Position numbers and translations under genes: made by a program. Positions 47,494-58,285 of a stretch of DNA of 64,000 bases are shown here, in pieces. Within the stretch, counting starts at the first letter, position 1. Every line of letters begins with the position of its first letter. The stretch covers positions 1,222,462 to 1,286,461 of the forward strand of contig CAXAMN010001447.1 of the NCBI GenBank assembly GCA_963970005.1, in the 5' to 3' direction. The DNA comes from Durusdinium trenchii. Lineage: Eukaryota; Sar; Dinophyceae; Suessiales; Symbiodiniaceae. Under the pieces are notes generated by a model that saw nothing but the letters and a program-made list of their open reading frames with translations, was not told the DNA's origin and did no database searches.

Positions 47494-48894
47494 GCAGTCA
47501 GCTGGTGGAGGCATTCTATACAATCTCCCTGCGGAAAGTAAAGCCTGAGATGTTTGTCCCAAACACTGGTTGACCAGAGCTTACCACATCAAAGCGCACG
47601 GCAGAATCATTCAAAACAGCAAAGAAAAAGCTCTTCTCGTGTGGGGGTCATGTCAGCTTTGACTTCGATGTCCTTTCTTCAGAGCCTTTTCTTGCTGCCA
47701 TCATTTACTTTGACACTTCACATCCAAGACCTCCGATGAGGCTCATGATGGTCAGACAGGAAGTTGAGGCACGGTTTCACACTGTCATGCTTGACAAGTT
47801 CCAAGTGCAGATGACCCTGGCTCGGTGCAGTAAAAGACTCCAGAGCAGAACTGGCAAGACAAGACCGAAAGCCAGGTGGAACGCATGATGGGGGCAACTC
47901 AACTCCTGTACAGACTTTGTGACCCTCAAGTGGAGGCGAAGTTTGTCTAAGCACTCTTGATGTAGGTTTGTTTCAGGGTCGAATCACCAACTGAAAAAGC
48001 TCTCCCCACCGAAGACATGCGACGAATCAGGCAGCTGTCGAAGACATGCGCCCAAAGTTGGAAGCCCCAGAACTGATGAACGGCTTAGCCGGGCTCAGCT
48101 GCCTAAGAATCCTGCGCGGTCCAGAGGACTCTAGTCCAAAATCAGTGTACCCTTGCCCAGCCTTCAATCCTTAGGGCTCAGCTGCGCCTAGACTCCCGTA
48201 GCCGCGCGTAGCTTGGCGTTGGGACGTTGGGATGTCATGATGAAACATGATAAAACATTTGAAAGCCAAGATCAAAATGGATCGCGATAGCAGTGGAGCA
48301 TTTCTATGGCTTAAAACCAATGATGATATTATATATATATAATACGTGACAGTGATAGCTCTGAAGCCTGTAGTTTCTCTCCCAATGACCTCTTCCTCTG
48401 AGGTAATCTGACTCCGTCTCACCAGTTTCACCGAGTGAACGGCGCGATGCATCGTCCTTCACAGCCGAGCCAGACCACTTCGGTAGAAGGTCTAACATGA
48501 TCCACTTCATCCCACTTTCACATTGCTTAAAAAAAACCGTCAATTCTCTTGGCGAGGCGGTTCCTTTTTCATGAAGACATGTCAGGCGGTGTGTTCTTTG
48601 TTGAGATCCGAGATGTTCATGGTGTTCTCGCCGAAATCGGCTTCAGCCAGCGGATGGTTCGATCGAAAAGCGCCACATCCGCCGTGTGGCACACGTTCCG
48701 AAGATGTCCTGCTATGTCCTTACTTGTTTCCATTTAAAGTCTGATAGATGCTGATCAAAGGCCATGGGGGGAGCTTTAGATGCGTAGCATGATGTAGCAT
48801 GTATCCTCGTTTCAAGAGGCTTTTCACCTGCGTTTTTGAGACTTTCCGTGATTCATTCTGCATGCTTTTGGTCGTGGAGCCGGTCTTGCTCAAG
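47494..48894 (+). other. Intergenic, no confident feature
   Basis: Contains an (AT)n run at about 48332-48342 and an open island at about 48535-48735 (SGGVFFVEIRDVHGVLAEIG) that might be an exon. Nothing firm. Confidence 0.4.
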
Positions 48895-51800
48895 ATGCTT
48901 TGTCTCCTTTTGCTGCTGTTGGGGGCAACAGCCAGCGATGAGACACCAGATCCTCCCGGCACCGGCTGCGATGGGTTGGATTTCTCGGTGATGCGGGTGA
49001 GAAGCCATGCCTATTATCAGAGCGGAGTCTTCGAAATTGTCGACTCGGAACGGGTGTCACGCATTTTGGAGAACCGAGAAGTCATGAAAGAGATTTGTCC
49101 TGTGGCCCTGCTGCAGGCCATCTTGTTGAAGCTGGAAGAGAACTTGATTTATCAGCCGGATGCCTTTCAAAGCCTTATGTCACAATATGCCTTGTATCTG
49201 CACGAGGCGATTCGAAACGAGCTGGTCACCAGCGATGAGATGGCCATGTGGCCATTAGATGAAGGAATTCAGCGAGTGAGTCATATCAGCCAGGCTCTTA
49301 TGACTCGCAGGCCGCTGACCAGTGCCATGGTGATGAATTACTGTCAGGTCGTGGATCGTTTTGGAGCACATCATGAGTTGCAGTGGCTCTTGGAGCCTCC
49401 TTTTGGTGAGAATGTGGGAGGTGATACTGGCTTACTCACCCAGACGGACTTGTACATCTATCAAGTTGACTGGCCATGGTGTCAGCCGTTGAGGGAAGAG
49501 GTGCTGATGAAGCTTCGCAAGGCGGTCCGGAGCTTGCAGCTTCTGAATTATTCTGGGGGACCCAAACGTGAAGAACAAACGGCGTACTTCAAATATATCA
49601 CTGAGAACTGGGAGAATCTACCAGACTTCACCATTTTTGTGCACCCGGATGCAGATGAGCATCAAGGCCCGGCCTTTCTAGCGCTCCAACGTGCTTTGAA
49701 GCTGATCCACACGCAGTCTCAATTCGCCTATGCGTCCTGGTTTCGCTTATAAGGTGATTGCTGATTTTCTACTATATATGGGCAAATCCATGTAAATCCC
49801 CTTCTGGAACATATGATCTATTTCTTCCAGGTTCCTACAAGCAAATCCAAGGAGTCTTTGGCATATTACCCCTTAGCACAGCAAATGGTGGTGGATCCAA
49901 TGCGCACGTGGGGCACCCACTTTTCCTCGATCTGGCAGAAGTTTTGGCTGCGAGTCTTCGGGCGCCCGTGGGAAAGCCTGCGCTCCTCGCGTCGCGTTTG
50001 AAACCTTGGACCAGACGTCTTCCGGAAGGACCAGAGTTAGAAGGGTCAAAAAGGACAAGAGAATTCAGATCTGTACGTCTGTACACATTTGGGCTGATTG
50101 AGGTTATGAAGCACCCCGGTGCCGCTGGAGCAAAGCCCCCGGCTATTTCTTGCAGGGGCATGCTGGGGATGGCCGTCGTGAAAGTTTGCCAGCCGCGAAG
50201 GCCGCATCCGTGTTTCAGCATGCAATGCCAAACACCGCCAAACACGGCCTTAGACGACCACATTTTAAAAAGGGAGACCTCCCATAGACCTGCCGGAAGA
50301 TCAATAGACCAAAACCCATTTGCTTGGGCCAAATGGGTCTCTCCCTTGTAAAGTGCAAACCCATACGACTATAGCTTCATCATGCTTTCATCGATTGGTG
50401 CCTCGGAACATCCTTCGCGAAAACACTTACCGTCCCGTGCTCCGTTGGGCTCTGCCAGGCCACCTGTGCTCAGTTGGAGGACGAGTGTGGTGGTGTCACT
50501 TGTATGACACCTTTGGACCCAGAAGAGGAGGAAGCCTTGACCATGGGACGAATCCGGCACTCCTGCACCGCTCGGCGTGGGGTGGAAGGGCTGCAGGACT
50601 GGTGCTGTGCCGATGATTCGAGGGACTGCAGGGGCCTGGTGGAGTCGGGATTTGATGGTTTGGTCAATTGAGCCAACACTTCCCTTCAGAAGAGCCCATT
50701 GGAACCAACCAATTCTCGATAGGTTTGGAGCAATGCTCAATGGTTGTTTTGGAGCGCTCTTTTTGTTGTTTAACATCATGTGACATTTCACACGTGAGCT
50801 GGAGACCTCGAGCTGGCGCGAACGAAGGAAAGGAGAGGCTCGGATGGTACGAAGGATCGGTACTGTATGGCAAAACGGAGGGTGGATAGGCCTCCATTGG
50901 GGTTTGTGCAAAACACAAACCAAACCCTGCAGGAATCTCCTGAAGGTGAAGTGAGTTATCTCAAGTTTTGTGGACCTTTGGACCACGACTTCACGGAGAT
51001 TCCTGAGATTCGTGACCTCCCCACAGCGGGGCTTAGCGCCACCTACCACGAGACGAAGGACGCGTTCCTGGCGGAGCATCCGCCCGGCGAGGAGCAGATC
51101 CGCGGACAGGCGGACACACGGCGACGCTGCGATCTGGTGGAGGACCCGCAGAGATAGACCGAGCATCTATTTAGGGGAATGGGGTATATATGGTATATAG
51201 ACCGAGTTCCAACAGAGAAGCGGAAACATGTAATTACCATTTAGGAAGACCGTGAAAACTTCCCTTGAAGACCATTTCGGGGGTTCTATGTGACACTTAC
51301 CCGCTTTTAAGGCTTCCTAGTTGGTGCTGGTCCTCCTCAGCTGGGTGGATCCCCCAGCTGCCGAGAGCCAAGAACACACTTCGTTCTTTTTTTCCGGAAC
51401 AAAGAGAGATGGTCCGACTCGTGGTATCATGTGCTTATCACCACTTTGGTAGGCTCCAGAGCGTCGTTGGTGTCGTTCTCTTTCTGATTTTGGTGGTTGG
51501 ACAGTCCAGGAGCGTGATATGGGCAAGCGGGGTGGATGGTCTCATGGTGCATTTGCATGTGGTTCCTTTTCGATGCACAACTATTGATGGTCATCAGTGG
51601 AAAGAATACCCCCCCAAAGGAATTTCTCCACCTGCCCTCCAAAGGGGGGCTAGTCGTTCTTCCCGAACCGCTGTGGTCTCTTTTTTGTAGAGTAGCGAGC
51701 TTGGAGGATCATTAGCCCATCCAAATCTTGATTCACATGTTTTCGAAGCGACGAATTCAAGAAGAAGGTCCACCAGTTCACTGAGTTTACCTGTGGACGT

Positions 51801-53650
51801 GCGCGTTCGGCGAACAGCTGACCTGTGAGGACTGCCATGGCTTTACCTGTGCTGCGCCAGTGGTTGCAGAGCCGTCCACGACGAAGCAAGGCTATGCGGA
51901 ACTGATGGCTTCACAGCGCTGCACGTTGCGAAGGGGCGAAGAACTCTTTGAGAGTCCCAGTGGAGAGGCAGGAGAACAGGAGAAGGGTGGAGAACATGGG
52001 GAAAACGAATCCTTTTGTTTTTTGGGGATGCGAGAGGATGTGAATGAACTCGGGATTGCTCACATGTCTCATCCTGGAGCATTGCTCACATGTTGTCCAC
52101 AGATGGTCCGGTTGAACCCTGATGGTCACGCGCCTACCTCAAAAGGTCTTTTCCTGAAGAGAAGAGATGTGCTTATCTTGAGTGGTTCAGGGAATGCACT
52201 ATGCTGATTATTCACAGGTTAAATACTCTTTCTAGCAACCAATGGGTGATTTGCAACGTTCTCTCGAACGGAAAGAGCTTTGGGACTCGTCCCGGCGCAG
52301 ACTTCTGCAGCCTGGAAAATCTCAGAAACCACTCAGCTTTACTCAGTGACCGGCGCTGAAGCATGCCTGATGGGCCTGATGTCCGAAGAAATCACTTCGT
52401 CAAAGAAAGGCAAACACATCCAGCTGCAGCTGCAGCTGCAACTATCCTTTTTGGCAAGGCAGCTAGTCCACTAAAATGATTGATGTGGGCGAACACCTAC
52501 TTTATGAGCATCCTTATTTTTTTTTCTTGAGTCTCGCTGATGATCTTTTGCATGTCCACTGGGATTGGAGAGCATATGAATGAGATGATCCCAAGATTCA
52601 CATTTCTTGCCCACTGTTTTCGTTGTGTCATGTTCTTTACAAGGGTGTCTTGCTTTCCGGCCAAGTGAACAATTTGTTTTTTTGGAGAAACCAAAGTGGA
52701 GTGCCGACCAAAAATAGCCGTCCAGTTCTTTTGGAAAGGCCCTCGAATATGGACCAGCAGGACAAAACCTGTCGAGGTAAAAGTCTTGAATCAGCAGATC
52801 CAGCAGGAATGGGGTCCAGGTGGTGCATGGATTTTCTCCACCTCGGTGGACGTGTCACACTCTCAGTATATGTCCTTCACTGTCGTCCTGTCAAGTGGGA
52901 TAGTGATATCTGATAGAGTGATAGAGTTGGCCAAATCCCCAAAAGTGGAAACTGGTCATATTTTCGGTTTGGTATGGTTTGGTCATATTGTAGTATAATT
53001 TATGTCATATTCTATCTGCTCCAGGCTGCTTGTATTTGGAGTTCATCTTGCTTTGCTCCTCAACAACTTCGCCAGGTGTCCTTCGTCAAGGTCTATCCCG
53101 CGGCGCCCGCGGCCGGCGTGGCGCATGGGAAGGCGGACGCCAGTCATGTTTTCCAGTTCTATACCGGCAGCCAGGCGATCGTCCGCAAGGCGCGTGGCGC
53201 GTGATCGTTTCGGTTGTTGAAAAAGCGTCCTCGAGCTGATGGATAGGCTGGACTGGAGACGACGCTTGGGACGGACAGGGGGAATTGTTTTGGAAGTCCC
53301 AGTGGGGGTGGCGTTGTGTCTTTAGGACCGGCAAGTGTTTAATCAATTTAGTACTACTCACAGAATTGACCAGAGATTGAAGAGGACAGCAGTTCCTAGC
53401 TCATAAACATCCAATACTTCGAAGGCATGTCAAGAACCGGTAACTTCTTGCGGTTCGGCCCCCATTGCATGGATGCATGCTGGTGGTCTGACCCGCCCAA
53501 CCCCTATTGAGCCCAGATGCCAGGATCGGCTGCAGTGGTGGCCCCTGCAGGAGCTCAGGATCTTTGGCGCTGATGGCGTTTGGTGTTCCAACACCACTGG
53601 ACTCTTCGAGGCCACTCGACCAGAGTTCTTTTGGCATCTTGTTCCGTTCG
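48895..53650 (+). CDS. Secretory-pathway protein related to DUF3431 (multi-exon, incomplete model)
   Basis: Exon 1 begins at ATG 48895 with a signal peptide (MLCLLLLLLGATAS) and runs to about 49731 (a GC donor after FAY is the phase-0 choice; the open frame itself runs to TAA 49750-49752). It contains ITENWENLPDFTIFVHPDAD, the hallmark NLPDxxxFLHxH-type block of DUF3431 proteins. The last proposed exons continue that fold: 49831 to about 49960 (MRTWGTHFSSIWQKFW), 53076-53189 (GC donor; FQFYTGSQAIVRK, the family's C-AQFxVSRxRI block), and 53524 to about 53650 (DRLQWWPLQELRIFG...EFFWHL). Phases are all 0. Coding islands at 50474-50660, 51012-51145 and about 51812-51900 fall inside this span and may belong to it or to a second gene. 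The final stop is unknown. Function unknown; DUF3431 proteins are thought to be glycosyltransferase-like, which I cannot verify here. Confidence 0.6.
50474..50660 (+). CDS. Possible cysteine-bearing exon, unknown
   Basis: Acceptor ctgtgctcag, then LEDECGGVTCMTPLDPEEEE and RIRHSCTARRGVEG, QDWCCADDSRDC, ending at a TTG|GTCAAT donor. Six cysteines and an acidic run. Same strand, phase 0 at both ends. May be part of the DUF3431-like gene. Confidence 0.4.
51012..51145 (+). CDS. Possible exon (YHETKDAFLAEHPPGEEQ)
   Basis: After cctccccacag the frame AGLSATYHETKDAFLAEHPP then GEEQIRGQADTRRRCDLVE has about 80% G/C third positions and ends at GAG|GACC (GA donor) or at TAG shortly after. Product unknown. 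Confidence 0.42.
51800..51900 (+). CDS. Possible exon, unknown (TCEDCHGFTCAAP)
   Basis: Two overlapping frames are open: a C-x2-C...C frame (TCEDCHGFTCAAPVVAEPST) and MALPVLRQWLQSRPRRSKAM. Undecided. Confidence 0.28.
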
Positions 53651-53985
53651 TAGCGATACCAGATGTCTGATTCCAGGTGAATGGCCCGTAGGCTTAGTGA
53701 GGAGTGCATCGGAGGATCCGACGTGGTGCGTATCCTGCGGTGATCAGGGAGCGACTCAGGGAGCGATCGAAGAAAAGGGCGGCCCGTGATCATCGGATCC
53801 AATATATAATTCCGTGGAGTCTACCCCGGCCAAAAAGCTAAGCATAGAGAAATTGAGTCAATACCTGGCGGACAAGTGAAGGCCCACCAGATCCCAAAAG
53901 CAAAACCAAGCTTCTCGAGATAAGCATGGAAACATCGAGAATGAAAGAGCACTGCTTTGGGAGCCAAGAAAGTATGTGTATCTTA

Positions 53986-54061
53986 ATAGGGAGACCCCAC
54001 CCAATGCATAGACTGGTCTGTCTTCCTCCTTCCAGGGGGTCTATCTGGGAGGTCTCCCTAC
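53986..54061. repeat. MITE-like element, TIR atagggagacc (copy B)
   Basis: atagggagaccccacc...ggtctccctact with internal tagactggtctgtcttcctccttccaggggg, matching 34772-34855. Confidence 0.8.
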
Positions 54062-55734
54062 TTGAATACCCACTCATATACAATCAATTCGTTCACTAGT
54101 CATCACTTCCCAGGCAGTCTGGCATCGAATGTTCGGCGAGCCTTTGTCTCAACATCCAAGAGAACATGATCCCGATGTGCACCTGGGCGTCATGATCGAT
54201 CCTGTTTTTCAGTGCCGAGTCAAATTAGCATAAAGTTCAATGTTCAAGCTATGCCAAGTACCTTGACCGATGACCATAAGGTTGTCAAGGTGCACATTTC
54301 GCAGTTGGTGTTACCAGACCCCAAGCCAACGCGGAAGGTTAAGAAGTATTAGATAGTCAGACCATGTCAGACATAATATATGGCTCCGTATGACTGCAAC
54401 TGGAACTGCTCCAAATAAAGCCATTGGGATGACTTCACAAGTTTGATCCATCTCGATTGAACGTTCAGAAGCGATGTGGGGACATATCTTTACATGTCTT
54501 GACAAAACTGTTCTTGCTTAAAAAGAAGGAGTGTACATACAGGTACAGGTAGATGTGTCTTTCTCACCAAACACATCCAAACACTCATTTCTAGCATCTT
54601 GGAAATGGGAGTCTTAACTTGCTCGTTGATGGCTGCTGATCAAGCTTGAAAAGCCAAGAGGATTCTTTCCAGGGTTCTTTCCACGGGTCTAATCACACAC
54701 ATGCATAAAGAGCGAAGTGTCTTCTGAGTCTTCTGTCTTAGCCAACTCCGTCTCAGGGGCGCAGGCACACAAACAAAGATACCCACTGATAACTGGGCTT
54801 TCCTTGGCATCTTCAAGCCAAATTCATCTTTGTTTGAAAGCAAATATTGCATCCTCTGTCACCCTCCACACATGGTCGACTCCTCATGTGTCGAATGGTC
54901 ATTGTCATTGTCCAGATTCACCACACCTCTCCACCTTTTGAAGTTCAAGTCCCGAGGCCACTCTACCTGAAGTGGGGCATCCCCACGTGGTACTCTTTCG
55001 GCGACGAGGAGACGATCTGATCCATCCCGACGCCCGCGGTTCTCCGCGCCGGCACGCCCGCACGCCCGCCCTCAGAACGGCGCCTCGTTGCGCTCCTGTT
55101 GGGAGGTGCCTGGGGGGGTGGCCAAACGTACCCTAGCAATTCACCCGTGGTTTGGACCATGTGAAATCCGTTGAAATCCGTTGAAATCCTCTACAAACCA
55201 GTGGTTTGGCGGGTCCATGTTAAATCTGCAGGAGGGTTCCGGGAGCCCCGAGAGAGAAGATACATGTGGTATCATGTGAGTCGCGCAGGAGACGAAGCGA
55301 TCGAAACGTCGATTCTTCACATGGTTTTAAACGGGAAACGTGGAAGTTACGTCCCTGTTCGTAGAGGAAGACGGTCTTGCTTTCGGGTGCAACCGACGTG
55401 TTGAGCAGTTGCCTTTGTGCTAGTTCACTAACTAACTACTCTCACTTGAATCTAACGACGGCAAGTCTAGCAGTCTAGCACAAGAAAGACCTGACTCCAA
55501 AATGAAACAACTTCACAATACGTTAACAATTCCATGATTCTGACTGGCATCCACAAACACCGAAACGCTCTTTGGCCGGACACCCGGAGCGCCCTCTCCT
55601 TCCGGAGGCACACTCCTTCCAGTCGGGCGTCCTCTCGGTGGTCCAAGAACTCAGCTCCGGTGCTGGACGGCCAAAGGAGCCCAGGCTGAGCGAAGCAAAA
55701 GACGAGATACAAGGACAACAGGGTAAGGCCAGGA

Positions 55735-55815
55735 GCCCCGTTCGTAGCGTCCTTTGCTGCTAGTAGCGATGCCAGGAGCCCCGATCGTAGCTTCTTGTTC
55801 CTATATATTATAGTA
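55735..55815. repeat. Dispersed repeat cluster, reverse orientation of the 9.9 kb copy
   Basis: gccaggagccccgttcgtagcgtccttt...gatcgtagcttcttgttcctat is the reverse complement of motifs at 9880-9950 and 10185-10215. Confidence 0.65.
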
Positions 55816-56175
55816 GTCCTTTGGGTCATGTTTTGGTTAGTCTTCTAGCTACTGGGGGGGCTTGCTGGTGACCGTTTGCTCCCAATGTCGTGGACAGTTT
55901 CAGGATCCAACTCGGCGTCCAAACCGCAGCCATTTTCTTGTGCTCTCTTCAGGAAGGAAAGCGCCAGCCCAGAGATTCTTAGATCTGTGCCAGCAGCCAC
56001 ACAGAAATGAACTACTCGACAGATTCTACAAGGCTTTTGGCATTCCTGCTCACCTTCTGCAACAGATCATGTCCCAAATCCGCTCTTTTGACAGCTGTTT
56101 TTAGGCTCGACCAAGAGCCAGGGACCAGAGAGCTAGACTCGTCTTAGACTCATACAGCTCGTCTAATTTACTGTA

Positions 56176-56268
56176 CCAGGACCATCCTGTCGGGGTGTCC
56201 AATGGACTACCGGACTACCCTACACTACCTATAGGCTTCCAGACAGGGCACCCCTTGGATGGTCCAGG
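56176..56268. repeat. MITE-like element, TIR ccaggaccatcc (copy 2, inverted)
   Basis: Reverse-complement relative of 24705-24789, sharing acactacctataggcttcc and agacagggcacccctt. Confidence 0.8.
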
Positions 56269-57129
56269 TAGATGTTTGTTGAAGTTGCTGTTGCAAGGAT
56301 AGGAGTATCCACTGTCGACAAGGATATATCTAACATATTGTGGCCACGCTAAGTCACCCAGAGTTGGTCATGATGTGGAATACGTGGAGGAACAACAAAT
56401 CATAAGTAGGATACCCCAAAATAATCATGGTGGCTACATGGAGGAACAACAAATCTATGGTTTTGGCAAGAACCACACGCTTGCCATGTTCCAAGAGCGG
56501 CCTAGTAGATTAGCAGATCTAAATGCTTTGGAACAGTTCTGCCAAACAAACCGTTGCCAATATGTTAAATAATGTGGGGGCACCATACTTAAGTTGGTTT
56601 AACGATGTTTAAATGTGGAACATGGATAAGACATTGTGGGAAATACCATGAATGGAGCCTTACTGGATGAAACAGTTCCACAAGCCGCCTCAGAACTCGG
56701 CTGAGCAGCTTGGGGCTGCCATGGCCCTGGCAGTTTCGATGTAGCGTCGGAGCTAAAGCACAAGGCATTGCCAGCATCGGGAGTTTTGAGGATATGCACA
56801 TGTTCCAGACCCGTGTAGGATCTTTTGGGCGGAAATTCCTCAAACACAGACAGTATAGTCTACGCGGCTGTGTTCCCCGCTGAAGGCAAGCATGGAGTGA
56901 ATCACAGGTTTTGAAACCACTGCTTCCCCCCGCCAGCATCGTGAGATGTTTGATCAACAAAAAGCACTCCCTTGTTGGGCTCAAGGCGCGCCATGCACAG
57001 CATGTCATCAGTTCCAAGATCACAAAGACTCTATAGGTTGCAAGATCATCGGTCGCATGTTCCACCCATCATGGGTCGCATCGGACACCTTCACAGCGTT
57101 CCCTGGACCTCCACATTTGTTCCTGCAGC

Positions 57130-57272
57130 GTCGCGTCGCGGCGTCTCGGCTTCTTCCGCTGTCGTGGCCCTTGCCATGAAGCGCAAGCATGAGGATGGTC
57201 TTCAGGAGCTTCGAAAGCGCGCGGGAGAGCTGGTGGCGAGTGCCAGCTTGGAGAATGGAACTGTCAAGGACA
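57130..57272 (+). CDS. Probable exon (MKRKHEDGLQELRKRAGELV), possibly 5' part of the Ldh_2 gene
   Basis: After tttgttcctgcag the frame SRRGVSASSAVVALAMKRKH then EDGLQELRKRAGELVASASL ends at GTCAAG|GA (GA donor, phase 0). The coding look is strong. A second island at 57985-58069 (DSYKKLIAEFLEAGGPPDD then VIVKIGDL, ending at CTG|GTACTG) is also phase 0, and so is the Ldh_2 exon at 58286. All three would therefore read through as one protein with an extra N-terminal helical region of about 60-70 residues. Whether they are joined or form another gene cannot be told from sequence. Confidence 0.45.
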
Positions 57273-57984
57273 CCGACGCGCCATGGACATGTTCCTGTGG
57301 GGAGATCACATCAGCGCGAAGACCCAGCAACCCGCAATGGACATGTTCCAAGCAGCACCAGGGGTTGCCGGGTTGCCTGGTTGCTGGAAGGCATGGTAGG
57401 CTCAGTGAAAAGCCACGCACCTGAGCCTCCGGTGGTAAAAAGGAATATTGGTTTCACATGAATAGGCAGTTTGTCTACAACCTACAACATTTAACATTGA
57501 TACTTGATGATTGTTAGTGGGATGTTCTTACAGCATGTCAAGTTGAGACACAAACTCTCCGAAATGAACACATTATGGTGGGGGCAACTTAAGATGGTCA
57601 AAAGTTGGATCAATTCCATGCTCAGTGGCTGAAGGTCCGGGATCATGATCGTTTGCGTACGGTGTAATGAAAGGAAGATCGGTTGCTTAGGTTAGCTTTG
57701 TTTTGTGTTCACCTGTTTTCACCTGTTTTTCAATGTGTTTACTTTAAGAAGTTTGACCTGGCCCATCTTTGTTCAAACCAAGATAAGAGGAAGGATGACT
57801 GGATGCTCCTGTTCCAGCCCAGCATGTTTCAGTTCAATATTCTAAGAAGGAACAACTTCTTTATGCCGAGGCAAAGCAATGAGTGTTCCCTTTTTGCTTG
57901 CCAAACAAGATTGGGTAAAGTTTGACGGAGCTCAGGTAGTATGTCAATTAGAAGTGGAATTCAATCATTAGCCATGTTTTTTGA

Positions 57985-58069
57985 GAGTCAGGACTCGTAT
58001 AAGAAGCTGATCGCAGAGTTTCTAGAGGCTGGAGGGCCCCCGGATGATGTGATTGTCAAAATTGGTGAC
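57985..58069 (+). CDS. Probable exon (SYKKLIAEFLEAGGPPDD), unknown or Ldh_2 5' exon
   Basis: Acceptor after gttttttgag, open in phase 0, ends at a GT donor. Phase fits the exons at 57130 and 58286. No family recognised. Confidence 0.42.
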
Positions 58070-58285
58070 CTGGTACTGCCTGAAACTGCTTCATAATTTT
58101 ATGTTTTTTGTGTTCGATGTACGTTTCCCTTGTTGAATTATATTGAATTTTGGCAATCTTTTGGTAAATAGAGAGCTGTGCGTCTTGTATCTCTTCCGGG
58201 CCCCTTTCTCCGCTCTTCCTTCTCGATCTAAGGTCAGCAATTCTTTGGATGTCCAGTTGCAAAGGCCAACCAAGGACCTTTGCAG

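Larger units (their letters stand above)
53660..57125 (+). other. Region of scattered weak coding islands and repeats
   Basis: Open, protein-like islands without family match: 54962-55018 (LYLKWGIPTWYSFGDEE), 55225-55400, 55596-55710 (FQSGVLSVVQELSS, possible GT donor after it) and 55900-56104 (NELLDRFYKAFGIPAHLLQQ, ends at a stop). Repeat clusters lie at 55735-55815 and 56176-56268. I cannot join these into a gene. Confidence 0.35.

Noticed and set aside
50369-51166. 265-codon antisense open frame
   Set aside because: Covers two better-supported + strand islands; no recognisable motif.
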